Assembly: GCA_031285085.1 (NCBI GenBank)
Contig: JAITWW010000091.1
Span: 1-25,238, forward strand
DNA length: 25,238 nucleotides
From: Candidatus Methanofilum arcanum
Lineage (GTDB): Archaea; Halobacteriota; Methanomicrobia; Methanomicrobiales; Methanospirillaceae
Reading direction: 5' to 3'
Below, piece after piece: positions 1-6,894 of this stretch. Under the pieces are notes generated by a model. The model saw only the letters and a list, made by a program, of their open reading frames with translations, searched no databases and was not told the origin of the DNA. Position 1 is the first letter of the stretch; the number at the start of each line of letters is the position of its first letter. A program made the translations under genes and the position numbers.

Positions 1-144
1 ATCCTCCATTTTATGAAAGATGGATATAAAGATGAAAATCTTTCACCCCATGTTAGAGCAGGGTGTGAAGAACTCGAAGAACGCCTCGCGGTGATTCTCC
101 ATATGATACAAAAAATAAATGAAGGAGAAGATGTTTTTAAATAA
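1..144 (+). CDS. C-terminal end of an unrecognised protein (partial)
   Basis: Reading frame 1 is open from the first base of the window and gives 47 residues before TAA at 142-144. The fragment is charged and probably helical (residues 23-47: EELEERLAVILHMIQKINEG), and ends EDVFK. I do not recognise the family, and the start lies outside the window. It converges on cofE, with about 118 AT-rich bases between the two stop codons. That it is coding is inferred from the open frame and ordinary composition; confidence is moderate because the fragment is short. Confidence 0.5.
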   Translation: MLHFMKDGYKDENLSPHVRAGCEELEERLAVILHMIQKINEGEDVFK

Positions 145-200
145 TAATTTAATAAAAATTAAAAAGTAAAAAGTAAAAAGTAAAAAAATAACCAAACAAA
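145..200 (-). terminator. T-rich 3' region of cofE with 7-bp tandem repeat
   Basis: On the minus strand this stretch, downstream of the cofE stop, is a series of T runs. On the plus strand it includes three perfect tandem copies of AAAAAGT (161-167, 168-174, 175-181) followed by seven more A. Archaeal transcription commonly ends at oligo-T tracts, so this is a plausible terminator for cofE. The repeat could equally be simple slippage in AT-rich DNA. Confidence 0.45.
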
Positions 201-262
201 TTGAAAACAATATAAAATAATATTAATAATATACTCAATACTCCCCCTTCTGCTTTTGTACT

Positions 263-1039
263 TTATGGATGAGAATCCGTGAGTGCTTTTCGTATGATAT
301 CTTCATCCTTTGAAAAGTACAAAGAATCATGACCTTGCCATGGAACACATCCTCTCAAAACCACAGCAGGAATACCTGCATTACTCTCACCCATCACAAA
401 GTTTGAAAAGCCTGCGATCTCATCAACAACTGCCTCTTCAGTGATCTCAAGAGTATGTCCAAATAAATCAGTATCTCCTCGAAAGTCGCGAATGGCAACC
501 ATCCCACTCCATCCAATTGCATGACCGATCTGCCCGCGGCGAAAAGCACGACCACATGTGTCAGTGATGATAACACCTACCTCTACACCCGCATGTTTTA
601 AAAATCCATCACGAAGTTTTTTTGCTTCTGCCATGGGATTAGGAGGAAGATACAGCACAATGCCACGTTCCACATTACTGTTATCAACACCAGAGCGAAC
701 ACCAATATGCCCACATGAAAGCTCAGTTAAGGTGAAAGGAACCTCTAATACAATATCAACTGCTTCATCAAGCACAACCTGCATAAATGCAGGATCTTCC
801 CCACACATCTCTGCAATACGAGTTGCTCTTTGACCTGGAACAATATTTTGGAGTTCCTTTGTATACCCTTGTGCTTTTGAAACGATGGTAGAGGCGATGG
901 TGACGATGTCGCCTGCACAGAGCGGAAAACGAGAGCAAATAAGCGCTGCAATATCATCTCCTCTCTCAATCATTTTCAGGCCATCAATACCAAAGATCTG
1001 GATTGATAGCTCTTTTGGTGGATTCACTGAACAGTCCAT
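263..1039 (-). CDS. cofE: Coenzyme F420:L-glutamate ligase
   Basis: GTP-dependent ligase that adds L-glutamate residues to F420-0 in the cytoplasm, the last steps in making the hydride carrier of methanogenesis. From the ATG at 1039 the protein has 258 residues, about the family length. Family motifs are clear: an N-terminal IFGIDGLKMIERGDDI segment (15-30), GVRSGVDNSNV (113-123), and DTCGRAFRRGQIGHAIGWSG (160-179), part of the nucleotide and metal site. An upstream in-frame ATG at 1063 would add eight residues. I prefer 1039 because AGGT lies six bases before it and the family normally starts close to the IxGI strand. It is divergent from the zinc-ribbon gene and shares a short AT-rich promoter region with it. 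cofE fixes the organism as an F420 maker, here a methanogen. Confidence 0.95.
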   Translation of the reverse strand: MDCSVNPPKELSIQIFGIDGLKMIERGDDIAALICSRFPLCAGDIVTIASTIVSKAQGYTKELQNIVPGQRATRIAEMCGEDPAFMQVVLDEAVDIVLEVPFTLTELSCGHIGVRSGVDNSNVERGIVLYLPPNPMAEAKKLRDGFLKHAGVEVGVIITDTCGRAFRRGQIGHAIGWSGMVAIRDFRGDTDLFGHTLEITEEAVVDEIAGFSNFVMGESNAGIPAVVLRGCVPWQGHDSLYFSKDEDIIRKALTDSHP

Positions 1040-1075
1040 GAAAATACCTGTGTTTTGATACATATGTACATCAGC

Positions 1076-1084
1076 ATATTAAGA
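1076..1084 (+). promoter_or_regulatory. AT-rich element between cofE and the zinc-ribbon gene
   Basis: CATATTAAG lies about 29 bases before the ATG at 1109 and, read on the other strand, about 40 bases before the cofE ATG at 1039. It could act as a TATA-like box for one or both genes. It is a weak match and no other candidate stands out. Confidence 0.3.
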
Positions 1085-1108
1085 AGTAACCACAATACAT
1101 ACATCTGG

Positions 1109-1444
1109 ATGTACACAGTTGTCAAGTGCAAAGGATGTACCAAAATATTTGAGGTAGCATTGGAACAACCATATCTTATCTGTCCAGCATGTGGATGTTC
1201 CTTTCACCGTAATACATGCACATCATACCTCGAATGTGAAGATCGCGCCGTTGCCAGAAGTATCGCAACAAGTCTTGATGAGCTAATAAAAGGGAGAGCT
1301 ATTCCTGAACTGACTCCAGAAGAGGCAGAGACATTACAAAGAGCGTATAAAGAGGTTTATCAGAAGTTTTTGGAAAGAACAAACGCTAAAGGGGAGATAG
1401 AAGAGGAAAACCGAAAAAAAGAGGGATACATCCTCTTTGAATAG
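1109..1444 (+). CDS. Small zinc-ribbon protein, DUF1922-like
   Basis: Encodes 111 residues from ATG 1109. An upstream in-frame ATG at 1055 would overlap cofE and add 18 residues not typical of the fold. The N-terminal 25 residues form a zinc ribbon: CKGC at residues 7-10 and CPACGC at about 25-30. They open with MYTVVKC, like archaeal DUF1922 proteins (rubredoxin-like fold), which also begin with MY and a hydrophobic strand. The rest is helical and charged and ends KKEGYILFE. There is no Shine-Dalgarno sequence, and the TATA-like element is about 29 bases upstream, so the mRNA may be leaderless. Function is unknown. The family link is from memory of motif layout, not from a search. Confidence 0.7.
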   Translation: MYTVVKCKGCTKIFEVALEQPYLICPACGCSFHRNTCTSYLECEDRAVARSIATSLDELIKGRAIPELTPEEAETLQRAYKEVYQKFLERTNAKGEIEEENRKKEGYILFE

Positions 1445-1535
1445 CATACACACCCACATATCATATGATAAATAAAAAGGCACATCCTACATTCATCATC
1501 ATACAATACATTAAATATATAAAATAAAACTCACA

Positions 1536-2462
1536 TCACCGTGTCTCGTAATTTGTAATAATCAGCTCATTCACGAATCCCCGTTTATTTCCAGCACTAT
1601 TGATCATCCGCTTTGCAGGGACACGTTCGATATAATACTCTGCATAGAGATCATCAAAAAATGAATCACTTGGATCCAGATTGGTTGGATCGGAGTTGCT
1701 TAACATAATATGTGCCCCAATTTCATCACATCTTTGAAAAAAACTATGAAGCCGGATCTGTTCAGCATCTGAAAAGCCATCCCTTGAATACTGGGTAAAA
1801 GATGAAGTACGGTTGAGAGGACGATATGGGGGATCACAATACACAAATGTATCTTTCCTGACATAGCTGATCATCTCCTCAAAGTCTTCGTGTAAAATAG
1901 TAACTCCTGATAACAACGAGCAAACTGCAGCTAAATTATCAAGATCATAGATTCTTGGGGATGTATACTTTCCAAATGGAACATTAAACATCCCATTCTG
2001 ATTCACACGATATAATCCATTAAAGCAGAGCCGATTCAGAAGTATCAGATGAGCAGCACGGGATGTCTGAGACATCTCCCCGCGATTAAAATCATCACGT
2101 TTCTGATAGTACCACGCTTCTCTTGCATCAGCATCAAGAGTTTGATACTGCTCTTTGAATGATGCTAACTCATCAGATAAAGAAGCAAAATCTGATTTCA
2201 CGACCTTGTACAACAGGATGAGATCAGAATTGAGATCAGAGATAACAGCTGAGCGCACCGAAAAATGCTGCATAACATAAAAAAATACCGCACCTCCTCC
2301 AATAAAGGGCTCAAGATAAGAGGTTATCTCTCCACTAAGGAGTTTTTTTGGAAACCTGCGTGAAAGTTCAGAGATGATCTGTGTTTTTCCACCAGCCCAT
2401 TTCAAAATAGGAGTTGCAAGACCAAAAGAACTATGAAAGAAAGGAGAAGAAATAACACTCAC
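1536..2462 (-). CDS. Dam/DpnM-type DNA adenine-N6 methyltransferase
   Basis: An alpha-group adenine methyltransferase of 308 residues, probably methylating A in GATC. The order of motifs is that of Dam and M.DpnII: LKWAGGKTQI (20-29, motif X), YLEPFIGGGAVFF (49-61, SAM-binding motif I), SDLNSDL (75-81), LLNRLCFNGLYRVNQNG (141-157), FNVPFG (159-164) and the catalytic DPPY (210-213), then SSFTQYSRDGF and LSNSD. The start is a GTG at 2462; an ATG three bases upstream on the same strand is out of frame and meets a stop at once. No restriction endonuclease gene lies next to it (zinc-ribbon protein on one side, purE on the other), so it looks solitary. The GATC specificity is inferred from the family. 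Confidence 0.92.
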   Translation of the reverse strand: MSVISSPFFHSSFGLATPILKWAGGKTQIISELSRRFPKKLLSGEITSYLEPFIGGGAVFFYVMQHFSVRSAVISDLNSDLILLYKVVKSDFASLSDELASFKEQYQTLDADAREAWYYQKRDDFNRGEMSQTSRAAHLILLNRLCFNGLYRVNQNGMFNVPFGKYTSPRIYDLDNLAAVCSLLSGVTILHEDFEEMISYVRKDTFVYCDPPYRPLNRTSSFTQYSRDGFSDAEQIRLHSFFQRCDEIGAHIMLSNSDPTNLDPSDSFFDDLYAEYYIERVPAKRMINSAGNKRGFVNELIITNYETR

Positions 2463-2471
2463 TCCATTTCT

Positions 2472-2527
2472 ATTATCAATCCTATTATCAATCTACCATC
2501 AAATTATCAATCTACCATCAATCTACC
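2472..2527. repeat. 19-bp direct repeats between purE and the methyltransferase gene
   Basis: Two perfect adjacent copies of ATTATCAATCTACCATCAA (2484-2502 and 2503-2521) are flanked by partial copies (ATTATCAATC at 2472-2481 and TCTACC at 2522-2527). They fill most of the 73 bases between the purE stop and the methyltransferase GTG. They may be a regulator site or replication slippage. Confidence 0.75.
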
Positions 2528-2535
2528 CACTTGGC

Positions 2536-2928
2536 TTACTCGTACAATCCTAGTATGCGTGCAGCAAGATGAGCAGCATTTTTTCCATTATCTACCCCTA
2601 CGCATGCAACAGGAACACCTGGAGGCATTTGGACAATAGAGAGTAAGGCATCAAGACCTCCCATAAGCTTTCCAGAGACGGGAACACCAATCACAGGTTT
2701 TTTTGTGCGTGCAGCAACAACCCCAGGAAGAGCCGCGGCAAGTCCTGCAACACAGATAAAAACGCGAGCATTAGAAGATCTTACATAGGCCTCTAGTGCC
2801 TCTGGATCGCGATGGGCGGACAGAACCTGATGATCATAACTAAGACCATATTCATCAAGAATCCCCACAATGGAATCAGTAACATGTGAATCTGAGAGAG
2901 AACCACAGATGACTGCAATATCTACCAT
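2536..2928 (-). CDS. purE: N5-carboxyaminoimidazole ribonucleotide mutase / AIR carboxylase
   Basis: Purine synthesis enzyme that forms 4-carboxy-5-aminoimidazole ribonucleotide. The protein has 130 residues and keeps the PurE signatures: ICGSLSDSHV (7-16, phosphate-binding GSxSD), SAHRDP (37-42, with the catalytic His39 region), AGLAAALPGVVAARTKKPVIGVPV (61-84) and GGLDALLSIVQMPPGVPVACV (90-110). It is slightly shorter than most bacterial PurE (about 160) because the C-terminal helices are cut short after NAAHLAARILGLYE. It may form a loose unit with the methyltransferase gene 73 bases downstream on the same strand. No strong TATA box is visible upstream. Confidence 0.93.
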   Translation of the reverse strand: MVDIAVICGSLSDSHVTDSIVGILDEYGLSYDHQVLSAHRDPEALEAYVRSSNARVFICVAGLAAALPGVVAARTKKPVIGVPVSGKLMGGLDALLSIVQMPPGVPVACVGVDNGKNAAHLAARILGLYE

Positions 2929-3042
2929 ACCTATGAGTAGGCATCATCTTGTATTGAACTATCCGAATGAATGTGCGAGAATGAATGGAGAGAAAAAACA
3001 GCATCACTATTCAAAAACAATATACAGACAAAATGAGAAAAA

Positions 3043-3116
3043 TGGGCCCGATGCGGTTCGAACGCATGACCTCCCGGTTATCAGCCGGGTGCACCACCAG
3101 GCTATGCTACGGGCCC
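3043..3116 (-). tRNA. tRNA-Ile (anticodon GAT)
   Basis: On the minus strand the gene starts GGGCCCG at 3116 and folds as a full cloverleaf. It has a 7-bp acceptor stem (GGGCCCG/CGGGCCC), a D arm containing AGCCTGGTGG, an anticodon stem CCCGG/CCGGG with loop CTGATAA giving GAT, a T arm ATGCG-TTCGAAC-CGCAT, and discriminator A at 3043. CCA is not encoded and there is no intron. A TATA box lies upstream, and T-rich sequence follows from 3042 downward on the minus strand. Confidence 0.97.
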
Positions 3117-3149
3117 TCTGATTTGACCTAATAACGTTATAAAGAAATA

Positions 3150-3157
3150 CATATAAA
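3150..3157 (-). promoter_or_regulatory. TATA box of tRNA-Ile
   Basis: Minus-strand TTTATATG, centred about 37 bases before the mature tRNA 5' end, would place transcription start near 3128 and leave a short 5' leader for RNase P. A second, weaker candidate (TTTATAAC at 3137-3144) is closer to the gene. Confidence 0.6.
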
Positions 3158-3220
3158 CATATCGAATGGAGAAGACCAAAAAAGCAGAGACAAAGAGAGG
3201 AGAGGTTGAAACAAGGTACG

Positions 3221-3313
3221 ATCTCATATGAGATGAAAAGCGGATATGGTATTACATTATCAATCAATATAAGAGATCATTATAGATCATAGATCAAGAC
3301 ATAGATCAAGATC
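3221..3313 (+). promoter_or_regulatory. iorA promoter region: palindrome, TATA-like box and GATC cluster
   Basis: In order: a perfect 14-bp palindrome ATCTCATATGAGAT (3221-3234), a TATA-like AATATAAG (about 3266-3273), then five GATC tetramers starting at 3275, 3285, 3292, 3304 and 3310. The GATC sites sit in an imperfect repeat of TAGATCA(AG). A transcription start would fall near 3295-3300, inside the cluster. The palindrome just upstream of the TATA-like box is a candidate operator. The role of either element is inferred. Confidence 0.5.
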
Positions 3314-3351
3314 ATCATGTCTATTATGAGAAGAAGGAGAATGTGTTTGGA

Positions 3352-5136
3352 ATGAAATCGCGCTATCTACTTGGAAATGAAGCTATTGCTCACGGCTGTC
3401 TGGAGGCGTCGGTGGGGTTTGTCACAGGATATCCAGGAACACCATCCTCAGAGATTATTGATACCCTGCGAAGGTATAATGAACGCTGGTATCACATTGA
3501 GTGGTCTGTAAATGAGAAAGTTGCATTGGAGGAAGCACTTGCTGCGGCGTGGTGTGGGCTTTCCTCTCTGGTAACAATGAAACATGTTGGGTTAAATGTA
3601 GCAGCTGATCCCTTGATGACCGCTGCATATACCGGTGTGCATGGTGGGTTTGTTATTCTATGTGCTGATGATCCATTTGCACATTCATCTCAAAACGAAC
3701 AGGATAGCAGAAGATATGCTGCATTTGCAAAGATTCCCTGTCTTGATCCTGGATCAGTCCAAGAAGCGCATGATCTCGTAAAAGAAGCATTTTTGGTATC
3801 TGAAGAGTTCTCATTGCCAGTTATGTTTCGCCCAACAACACGAATCTGCCACTCAAAAAGTGATGTTGTGCTTGAATTACCCTCTCCATCAACACGCACA
3901 AGTGAGTTCAACCGCGACCCAACTCAGTACGTGGTTATTCCTGCGCACACTCGCCAGTTGCATAAGAAGCTGAATGAAAAGCAGAAAAAAATTGCAAGGT
4001 GGCTTGTTGAGCGTGGGTATAATCGCTTTGAGCTTCGAGCAACAGGTGAGAAGAAAAAAGCGGTAATAAGTGGTGGTATCTCTACTGCGTATGTGCAGGA
4101 GGTAATCGGTGATACGCTCTCTCACGCGATCATTACTGCCTACCCCATTGATGAGGCATGGCTCGCCCACTTTGTTGCTGGGCATGATGAGGTCTTTGTT
4201 GTTGAGGAGTTAGAGCCAGTAATTGAAGAGATAGTGCGTCAGGTCGCAGATTCAACAACGATAATATATGGAAAGAAGACAGGGCATGTTCCATATGAAG
4301 GAGAGCTGACCTCTGCTCGTGTTGCATCGCTCTTACAGGGTGCTGGGTTTGAAGCTAAGACATTTCCTTCTGTGGCCCAGACTCTTGCTCTGCCAAACCG
4401 ACCACCGATTCTGTGTGCAGGCTGCCCCCATCGAGCAGCTATGTTCTCGATGAAATCTGTGTTTAAGAATGCAATCTTTCCAAGTGATATCGGGTGTTAT
4501 ACCCTTGGAATTCAGCTTGGTGCGGTAGATACCACGATCTGTATGGGAGCATCTATCACGGTTGCATCTGGTATCTCACTCTCTGGGGAGAAACGGGATG
4601 TGGTATGCACAATTGGAGATGGAACATTTTTGCATACGGGAGTTCAGGGGCTGCTAAATGCCGTATATAATGGTGCAAATATCGTTGTGGTGATTTTAGA
4701 TAATCGTGTGACTGCAATGACAGGCCATCAGCCAAATCCTCTCACAGGTCTAACAGCAACTGATGATGTCTCCCCCCGTGTCTCCCTTGAAGAGATATGC
4801 AGAGGATGTGGGGCTTCATTTGTAGAGACTGTAAGTCCAAATGATATGGCACAGTTTCGAGCGGTGCTGCAGGAGGCAAAGGCTCGTTCTGGCGTACGGG
4901 TAATTATTGCAAAGCAAGCATGTGTTATTTCAGAGAAACAGGCACGAATTAAACGTCCAACATATACCATATCAAAGGAACACTGTATTGGATGTAAGGT
5001 ATGTGTGAAATTTGGGTGTCCTGCAATTGAGGTCGCTGTTGGAGGATTGTGCACAATTACAAGCCTGTGTTCTGGATGTGGATTATGTATGCAGATCTGT
5101 CCATCTGCTGCAATTCGTCGGGAGGGAAAAGAATGA
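3352..5136 (+). CDS. iorA: Indolepyruvate:ferredoxin oxidoreductase, alpha subunit
   Basis: Large subunit of the thiamine-diphosphate enzyme that oxidatively decarboxylates aryl pyruvates to aryl-acetyl-CoA with ferredoxin, or works in reverse to make aromatic amino-acid precursors. The 594 residues show GYPGTPSSE (26-34, pyrimidine-binding domain), CAGCPHR (355-361), SDIGCYTLG, the ThDP motif GDGTFLHTG (422-430) ending at ILDNRVTAMTGHQ, and a C-terminal ferredoxin domain. That domain holds CIGCKVC...C (from 545) and CSGCGLCMQICP (573-584), two [4Fe-4S] sites. Start choice: AAGGAGA at 3334-3340 precedes both GTG 3343 (very short spacing) and ATG 3352 (12 bases). Family members begin close to LLGNEAIA, so I chose 3352. 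The stop overlaps the iorB start. Confidence 0.95.
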   Translation: MKSRYLLGNEAIAHGCLEASVGFVTGYPGTPSSEIIDTLRRYNERWYHIEWSVNEKVALEEALAAAWCGLSSLVTMKHVGLNVAADPLMTAAYTGVHGGFVILCADDPFAHSSQNEQDSRRYAAFAKIPCLDPGSVQEAHDLVKEAFLVSEEFSLPVMFRPTTRICHSKSDVVLELPSPSTRTSEFNRDPTQYVVIPAHTRQLHKKLNEKQKKIARWLVERGYNRFELRATGEKKKAVISGGISTAYVQEVIGDTLSHAIITAYPIDEAWLAHFVAGHDEVFVVEELEPVIEEIVRQVADSTTIIYGKKTGHVPYEGELTSARVASLLQGAGFEAKTFPSVAQTLALPNRPPILCAGCPHRAAMFSMKSVFKNAIFPSDIGCYTLGIQLGAVDTTICMGASITVASGISLSGEKRDVVCTIGDGTFLHTGVQGLLNAVYNGANIVVVILDNRVTAMTGHQPNPLTGLTATDDVSPRVSLEEICRGCGASFVETVSPNDMAQFRAVLQEAKARSGVRVIIAKQACVISEKQARIKRPTYTISKEHCIGCKVCVKFGCPAIEVAVGGLCTITSLCSGCGLCMQICPSAAIRREGKE

Positions 5137-5708
5137 GTTTTGATGTTTTTATTGCAGGGATCGGTGGCCAGGGAACAATTCTACTTTCAAATATCATTGG
5201 CGAGGCTTGCGTAATTGAAGGCAGATCTGTTCGTGGAGCTGAGACACATGGTATGGCGCAACGTGGAGGTTCTGTTGAGTGTCAGGTGCGTATTGATCAG
5301 GAGTTTGGGGCCCATATCGCACCAGGAGAAGCAGATCTCATGATATCATTTGATCTCTTGGAGACTGCACGTCATTCCCACTATATGAAGAAGGAAGGAG
5401 TGATTGTGACAAATAATGAATATGTGCTTCCAACATCAGTGTTTGTACAAGATCTTCCAGATCCAGGGCGTGAGCTCTTGCTTTCTGCATGCACAACGAA
5501 GACGGTGCTTTCCATAGATGCCAAAACTCTTGCAGAGCAGGCAGGAACAATTCTCACACAAAATGTGGTGCTATTAGGTGCTGCATCACGGTTTATCCCA
5601 CTTCAGGAGAGTTCACTTCGGGAAGCGGTTGCACGCAAAGTTCCAGAGAAAAGTAAGGAGATGAATCTCTCTGCATTTGATCTTGGACAGCGGGCAACAG
5701 AGAACTAA
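5133..5708 (+). CDS. iorB: Indolepyruvate:ferredoxin oxidoreductase, beta subunit
   Basis: Small subunit (191 residues) of the IorAB complex, the 2-oxoacid oxidoreductase gamma-type domain. It shows FIAGIGGQGTILLSNIIGEA (6-25), the nucleotide-like loop of this family, then RGAETHGMAQRGGSVECQVRI, typical for IorB. The ATG at 5133 overlaps the iorA stop in ATGA and is preceded by GGGAGG about seven bases upstream. An upstream in-frame start at 5049 would read through the iorA ferredoxin region and is unlikely. Tight coupling with iorA indicates one mRNA and matched subunit production. Confidence 0.94.
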   Translation: MSFDVFIAGIGGQGTILLSNIIGEACVIEGRSVRGAETHGMAQRGGSVECQVRIDQEFGAHIAPGEADLMISFDLLETARHSHYMKKEGVIVTNNEYVLPTSVFVQDLPDPGRELLLSACTTKTVLSIDAKTLAEQAGTILTQNVVLLGAASRFIPLQESSLREAVARKVPEKSKEMNLSAFDLGQRATEN

Positions 5709-5722
5709 TGGAAAGAGAAAGA

Positions 5723-5756
5723 AGAGGTGGCTATTTCAACTTAAATAGTAACCTCT
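5723..5756. repeat. Interrupted inverted repeat after iorB
   Basis: Outer arms AGAGGT/ACCTCT and inner arms CTATTT/AAATAG are separated by a two-base mismatch on each side and enclose a six-base loop (5737-5742). It starts 15 bases after the iorB stop. It could end the iorAB transcript. It also overlaps the TATA-like CTTAAATAG that could serve the gene at 5790, so an operator is an alternative. Confidence 0.6.
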
Positions 5757-5789
5757 GAAGCTGGACCACTATGACAGAGGAATGAAAGT

Positions 5790-6248
5790 TTGAAAGAACA
5801 ACAATTATTGCGTGATTCAAGCATAGAGCCAACGAATGAAATTATCGCTGAGGGACTTGGTGCGGCGAATAACACCTATGTAAAGTTCATCGAAGAACTT
5901 AAAAACCGCGATATTGAAGTAAATTGGCGTTATTACAATGACGGTAAGGCCTGGCTCGGAAAAGCGTTGTATAAATGGACAACTGTTCGAGGAACACAAA
6001 AAGAAGTGACCGTCTTATGGCTTTCCATCTGGGATGGGTTTTTCAAGGTAAGCCTGTTCATACCGGAAAAAGCCCGTACAGAGGTGTTAACTCTTCCACT
6101 CGATGAGAATATAAAGGAGATGATAGAAAACTCAAAGCAGATGGGAAAGTTAAAATTCTTCCCATTGGTTTTCGATTTGTGTTCAGACGAATTATTGAAT
6201 GATATCTACACCATTGTTGACTTTAAGAAAACTCACCAAGCACGGTGA
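5790..6248 (+). CDS. DUF3788-type small protein, 3' end inside a repeat
   Basis: 152 residues from a TTG at 5790, with GAGG nine bases upstream; no in-frame ATG fits. ATGs at 5771 and 5782 are out of frame and stop quickly. The middle part (WRYYNDGKAWLGKALYKW, then TVLWLSIWDGFFKVSLFIPEKA) matches the layout I know for DUF3788 proteins, with the conserved W and F residues; biochemical function is unknown. The last five residues (THQAR) and the TGA lie inside the hairpin of repeat copy A1 (6232-6249), so the original C-terminus may have been replaced when the repeat arrived. A TATA-like CTTAAATAG at 5740-5748 could start its mRNA. It is an accessory gene between core operons. Confidence 0.75.
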   Translation: MKEQQLLRDSSIEPTNEIIAEGLGAANNTYVKFIEELKNRDIEVNWRYYNDGKAWLGKALYKWTTVRGTQKEVTVLWLSIWDGFFKVSLFIPEKARTEVLTLPLDENIKEMIENSKQMGKLKFFPLVFDLCSDELLNDIYTIVDFKKTHQAR

Positions 6249-6298
6249 GGACGCGCTTCCCGTGAAGCCATCATGACTTTGTCAGGATGATTCAAGAG
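6232..6298 (-). repeat. Structured repeat, copy A1 (fragment)
   Basis: Only the terminal part of the element is kept. It has the terminal hairpin (6232-6249) with arms CTCACC/GGTGAG, then a diverged version of the AGCCATC hairpin. Compared with the other copies the terminal stem carries one paired change (C-G to T-A), so the stem stays perfect. It overlaps the end of the DUF3788 gene and runs straight into copy A2. Confidence 0.8.
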
Positions 6299-6519
6299 CT
6301 CGCCAGGCACGGCGAGGACGCGCCTCCCTTGAAGCCATCCTCCTTCGTCAGATGGCTTGAGAGGGATCAAACTGCCGTTCTTTCTGCGGCCCGTTTGGCA
6401 CTCACGTCGAAAATCTGCCCCTACTACTGGGCTATCCAACACGCAAATGAACCACCCTCCGGCGGGTATGCGAGCCACGGAAGCTTACCCCAAGGGCTAT
6501 TACGAGCTTTTTTCCCAAA
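6299..6519 (-). repeat. Structured repeat, copy A2 (full length)
   Basis: Read on the minus strand the copy runs from a CTTGGGG-containing start to the terminal hairpin CTCGCC-GTGCCT-GGCGAG (6299-6316 on the plus strand). Bases 6299-6367 are identical, as reverse complement, to 14324-14392 of copy B1, and similarity continues along the rest with scattered changes. The AAGCCATC/GATGGCTT hairpin is intact; the GGGTAAGC/GCATACCC hairpin has one mismatch. Confidence 0.88.
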
Positions 6520-6691
6520 CTCGCCAGGCACGGCGAGGACGCGCCTGCCCGTTAGCTATCCTCCTTCGTCGGATGACTAAAGAGGCATAAAACTGCCGTT
6601 CTTGAGAGTAACCAGGGGACATCAAATACGCACCTGAACAACCATGTGACGGGTATGCGACCAACGGAAGCATACCCCGATTGCTTTTACT
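6520..6691 (-). repeat. Structured repeat, copy A3 (internally deleted)
   Basis: It starts on the minus strand with AGTAAAAGCAATCGGGGTATG and keeps a perfect GGGTATGC/GCATACCC hairpin and the terminal hairpin (6520-6537). It lacks about 50 bases of the centre, where copies A2 and B1 have the GGATAGCCCAGTAGTAGG and ACGCAGAAAG blocks. The other hairpin has TAGTCATC in place of AAGCCATC. Confidence 0.85.
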
Positions 6692-6712
6692 GAATTTTTT
6701 CGCAAAAAATTC
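6692..6712. terminator. Perfect AT-rich hairpin after xseB
   Basis: Arms GAATTTTTT and AAAAAATTC (9 bp each) flank a CGC loop, placed 2 bases after the xseB stop codon and directly at the edge of repeat copy A3. On the minus strand it could end the purH-xseA-xseB transcript. It could also be a junction left by insertion of the repeat. Confidence 0.5.
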
Positions 6713-6714
6713 TT

Positions 6715-6894
6715 TTACTCCTTTTTTAATTCAGATATCTTCATCTCGGCATTCTCAAGAATCTTTCCACACTCCTCAATAAGAGAAATACCCCGTTCAT
6801 AGACAGAGATACTCTCTTCAAGACTTGTCTCACTATCCTCAATCTTTTGAATCAGGACCTTAATTTCACGCATTAACTCCTCAAAATTACTCAT
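6715..6894 (-). CDS. xseB: Exodeoxyribonuclease VII small subunit
   Basis: Small subunit of the bacterial-type single-strand exonuclease VII. From ATG 6894 it is 59 residues: NFEELMREIKVLIQKIEDSE, then LEESISVYERGISLIEECGK, the helical hairpin with the LE(E/D)S(I/L)xxYExG(I/V)xL signature of XseB. GAGGG lies six bases before this ATG, and the start overlaps the end of xseA by eight bases, implying coupled translation. A longer form from 6915 is possible but lacks this ribosome site. It is the last gene of the purH-xseA-xseB run. Confidence 0.92.
   Translation of the reverse strand: MSNFEELMREIKVLIQKIEDSETSLEESISVYERGISLIEECGKILENAEMKISELKKE

Noticed and set aside
5049..5132. Upstream extension of iorB from an in-frame ATG at 5049
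   Set aside because: It would overlap the iorA ferredoxin domain by 88 bases; the ATG at 5133 has a ribosome site and starts exactly at the conserved N-terminus.
6233..6590. Overlapping open frames on both strands inside repeat cluster A (60-97 residues)
   Set aside because: The frames are not shared between copies: indels between A2, A3, B1 and B2 are often not multiples of three, and conservation follows hairpins, not codons.
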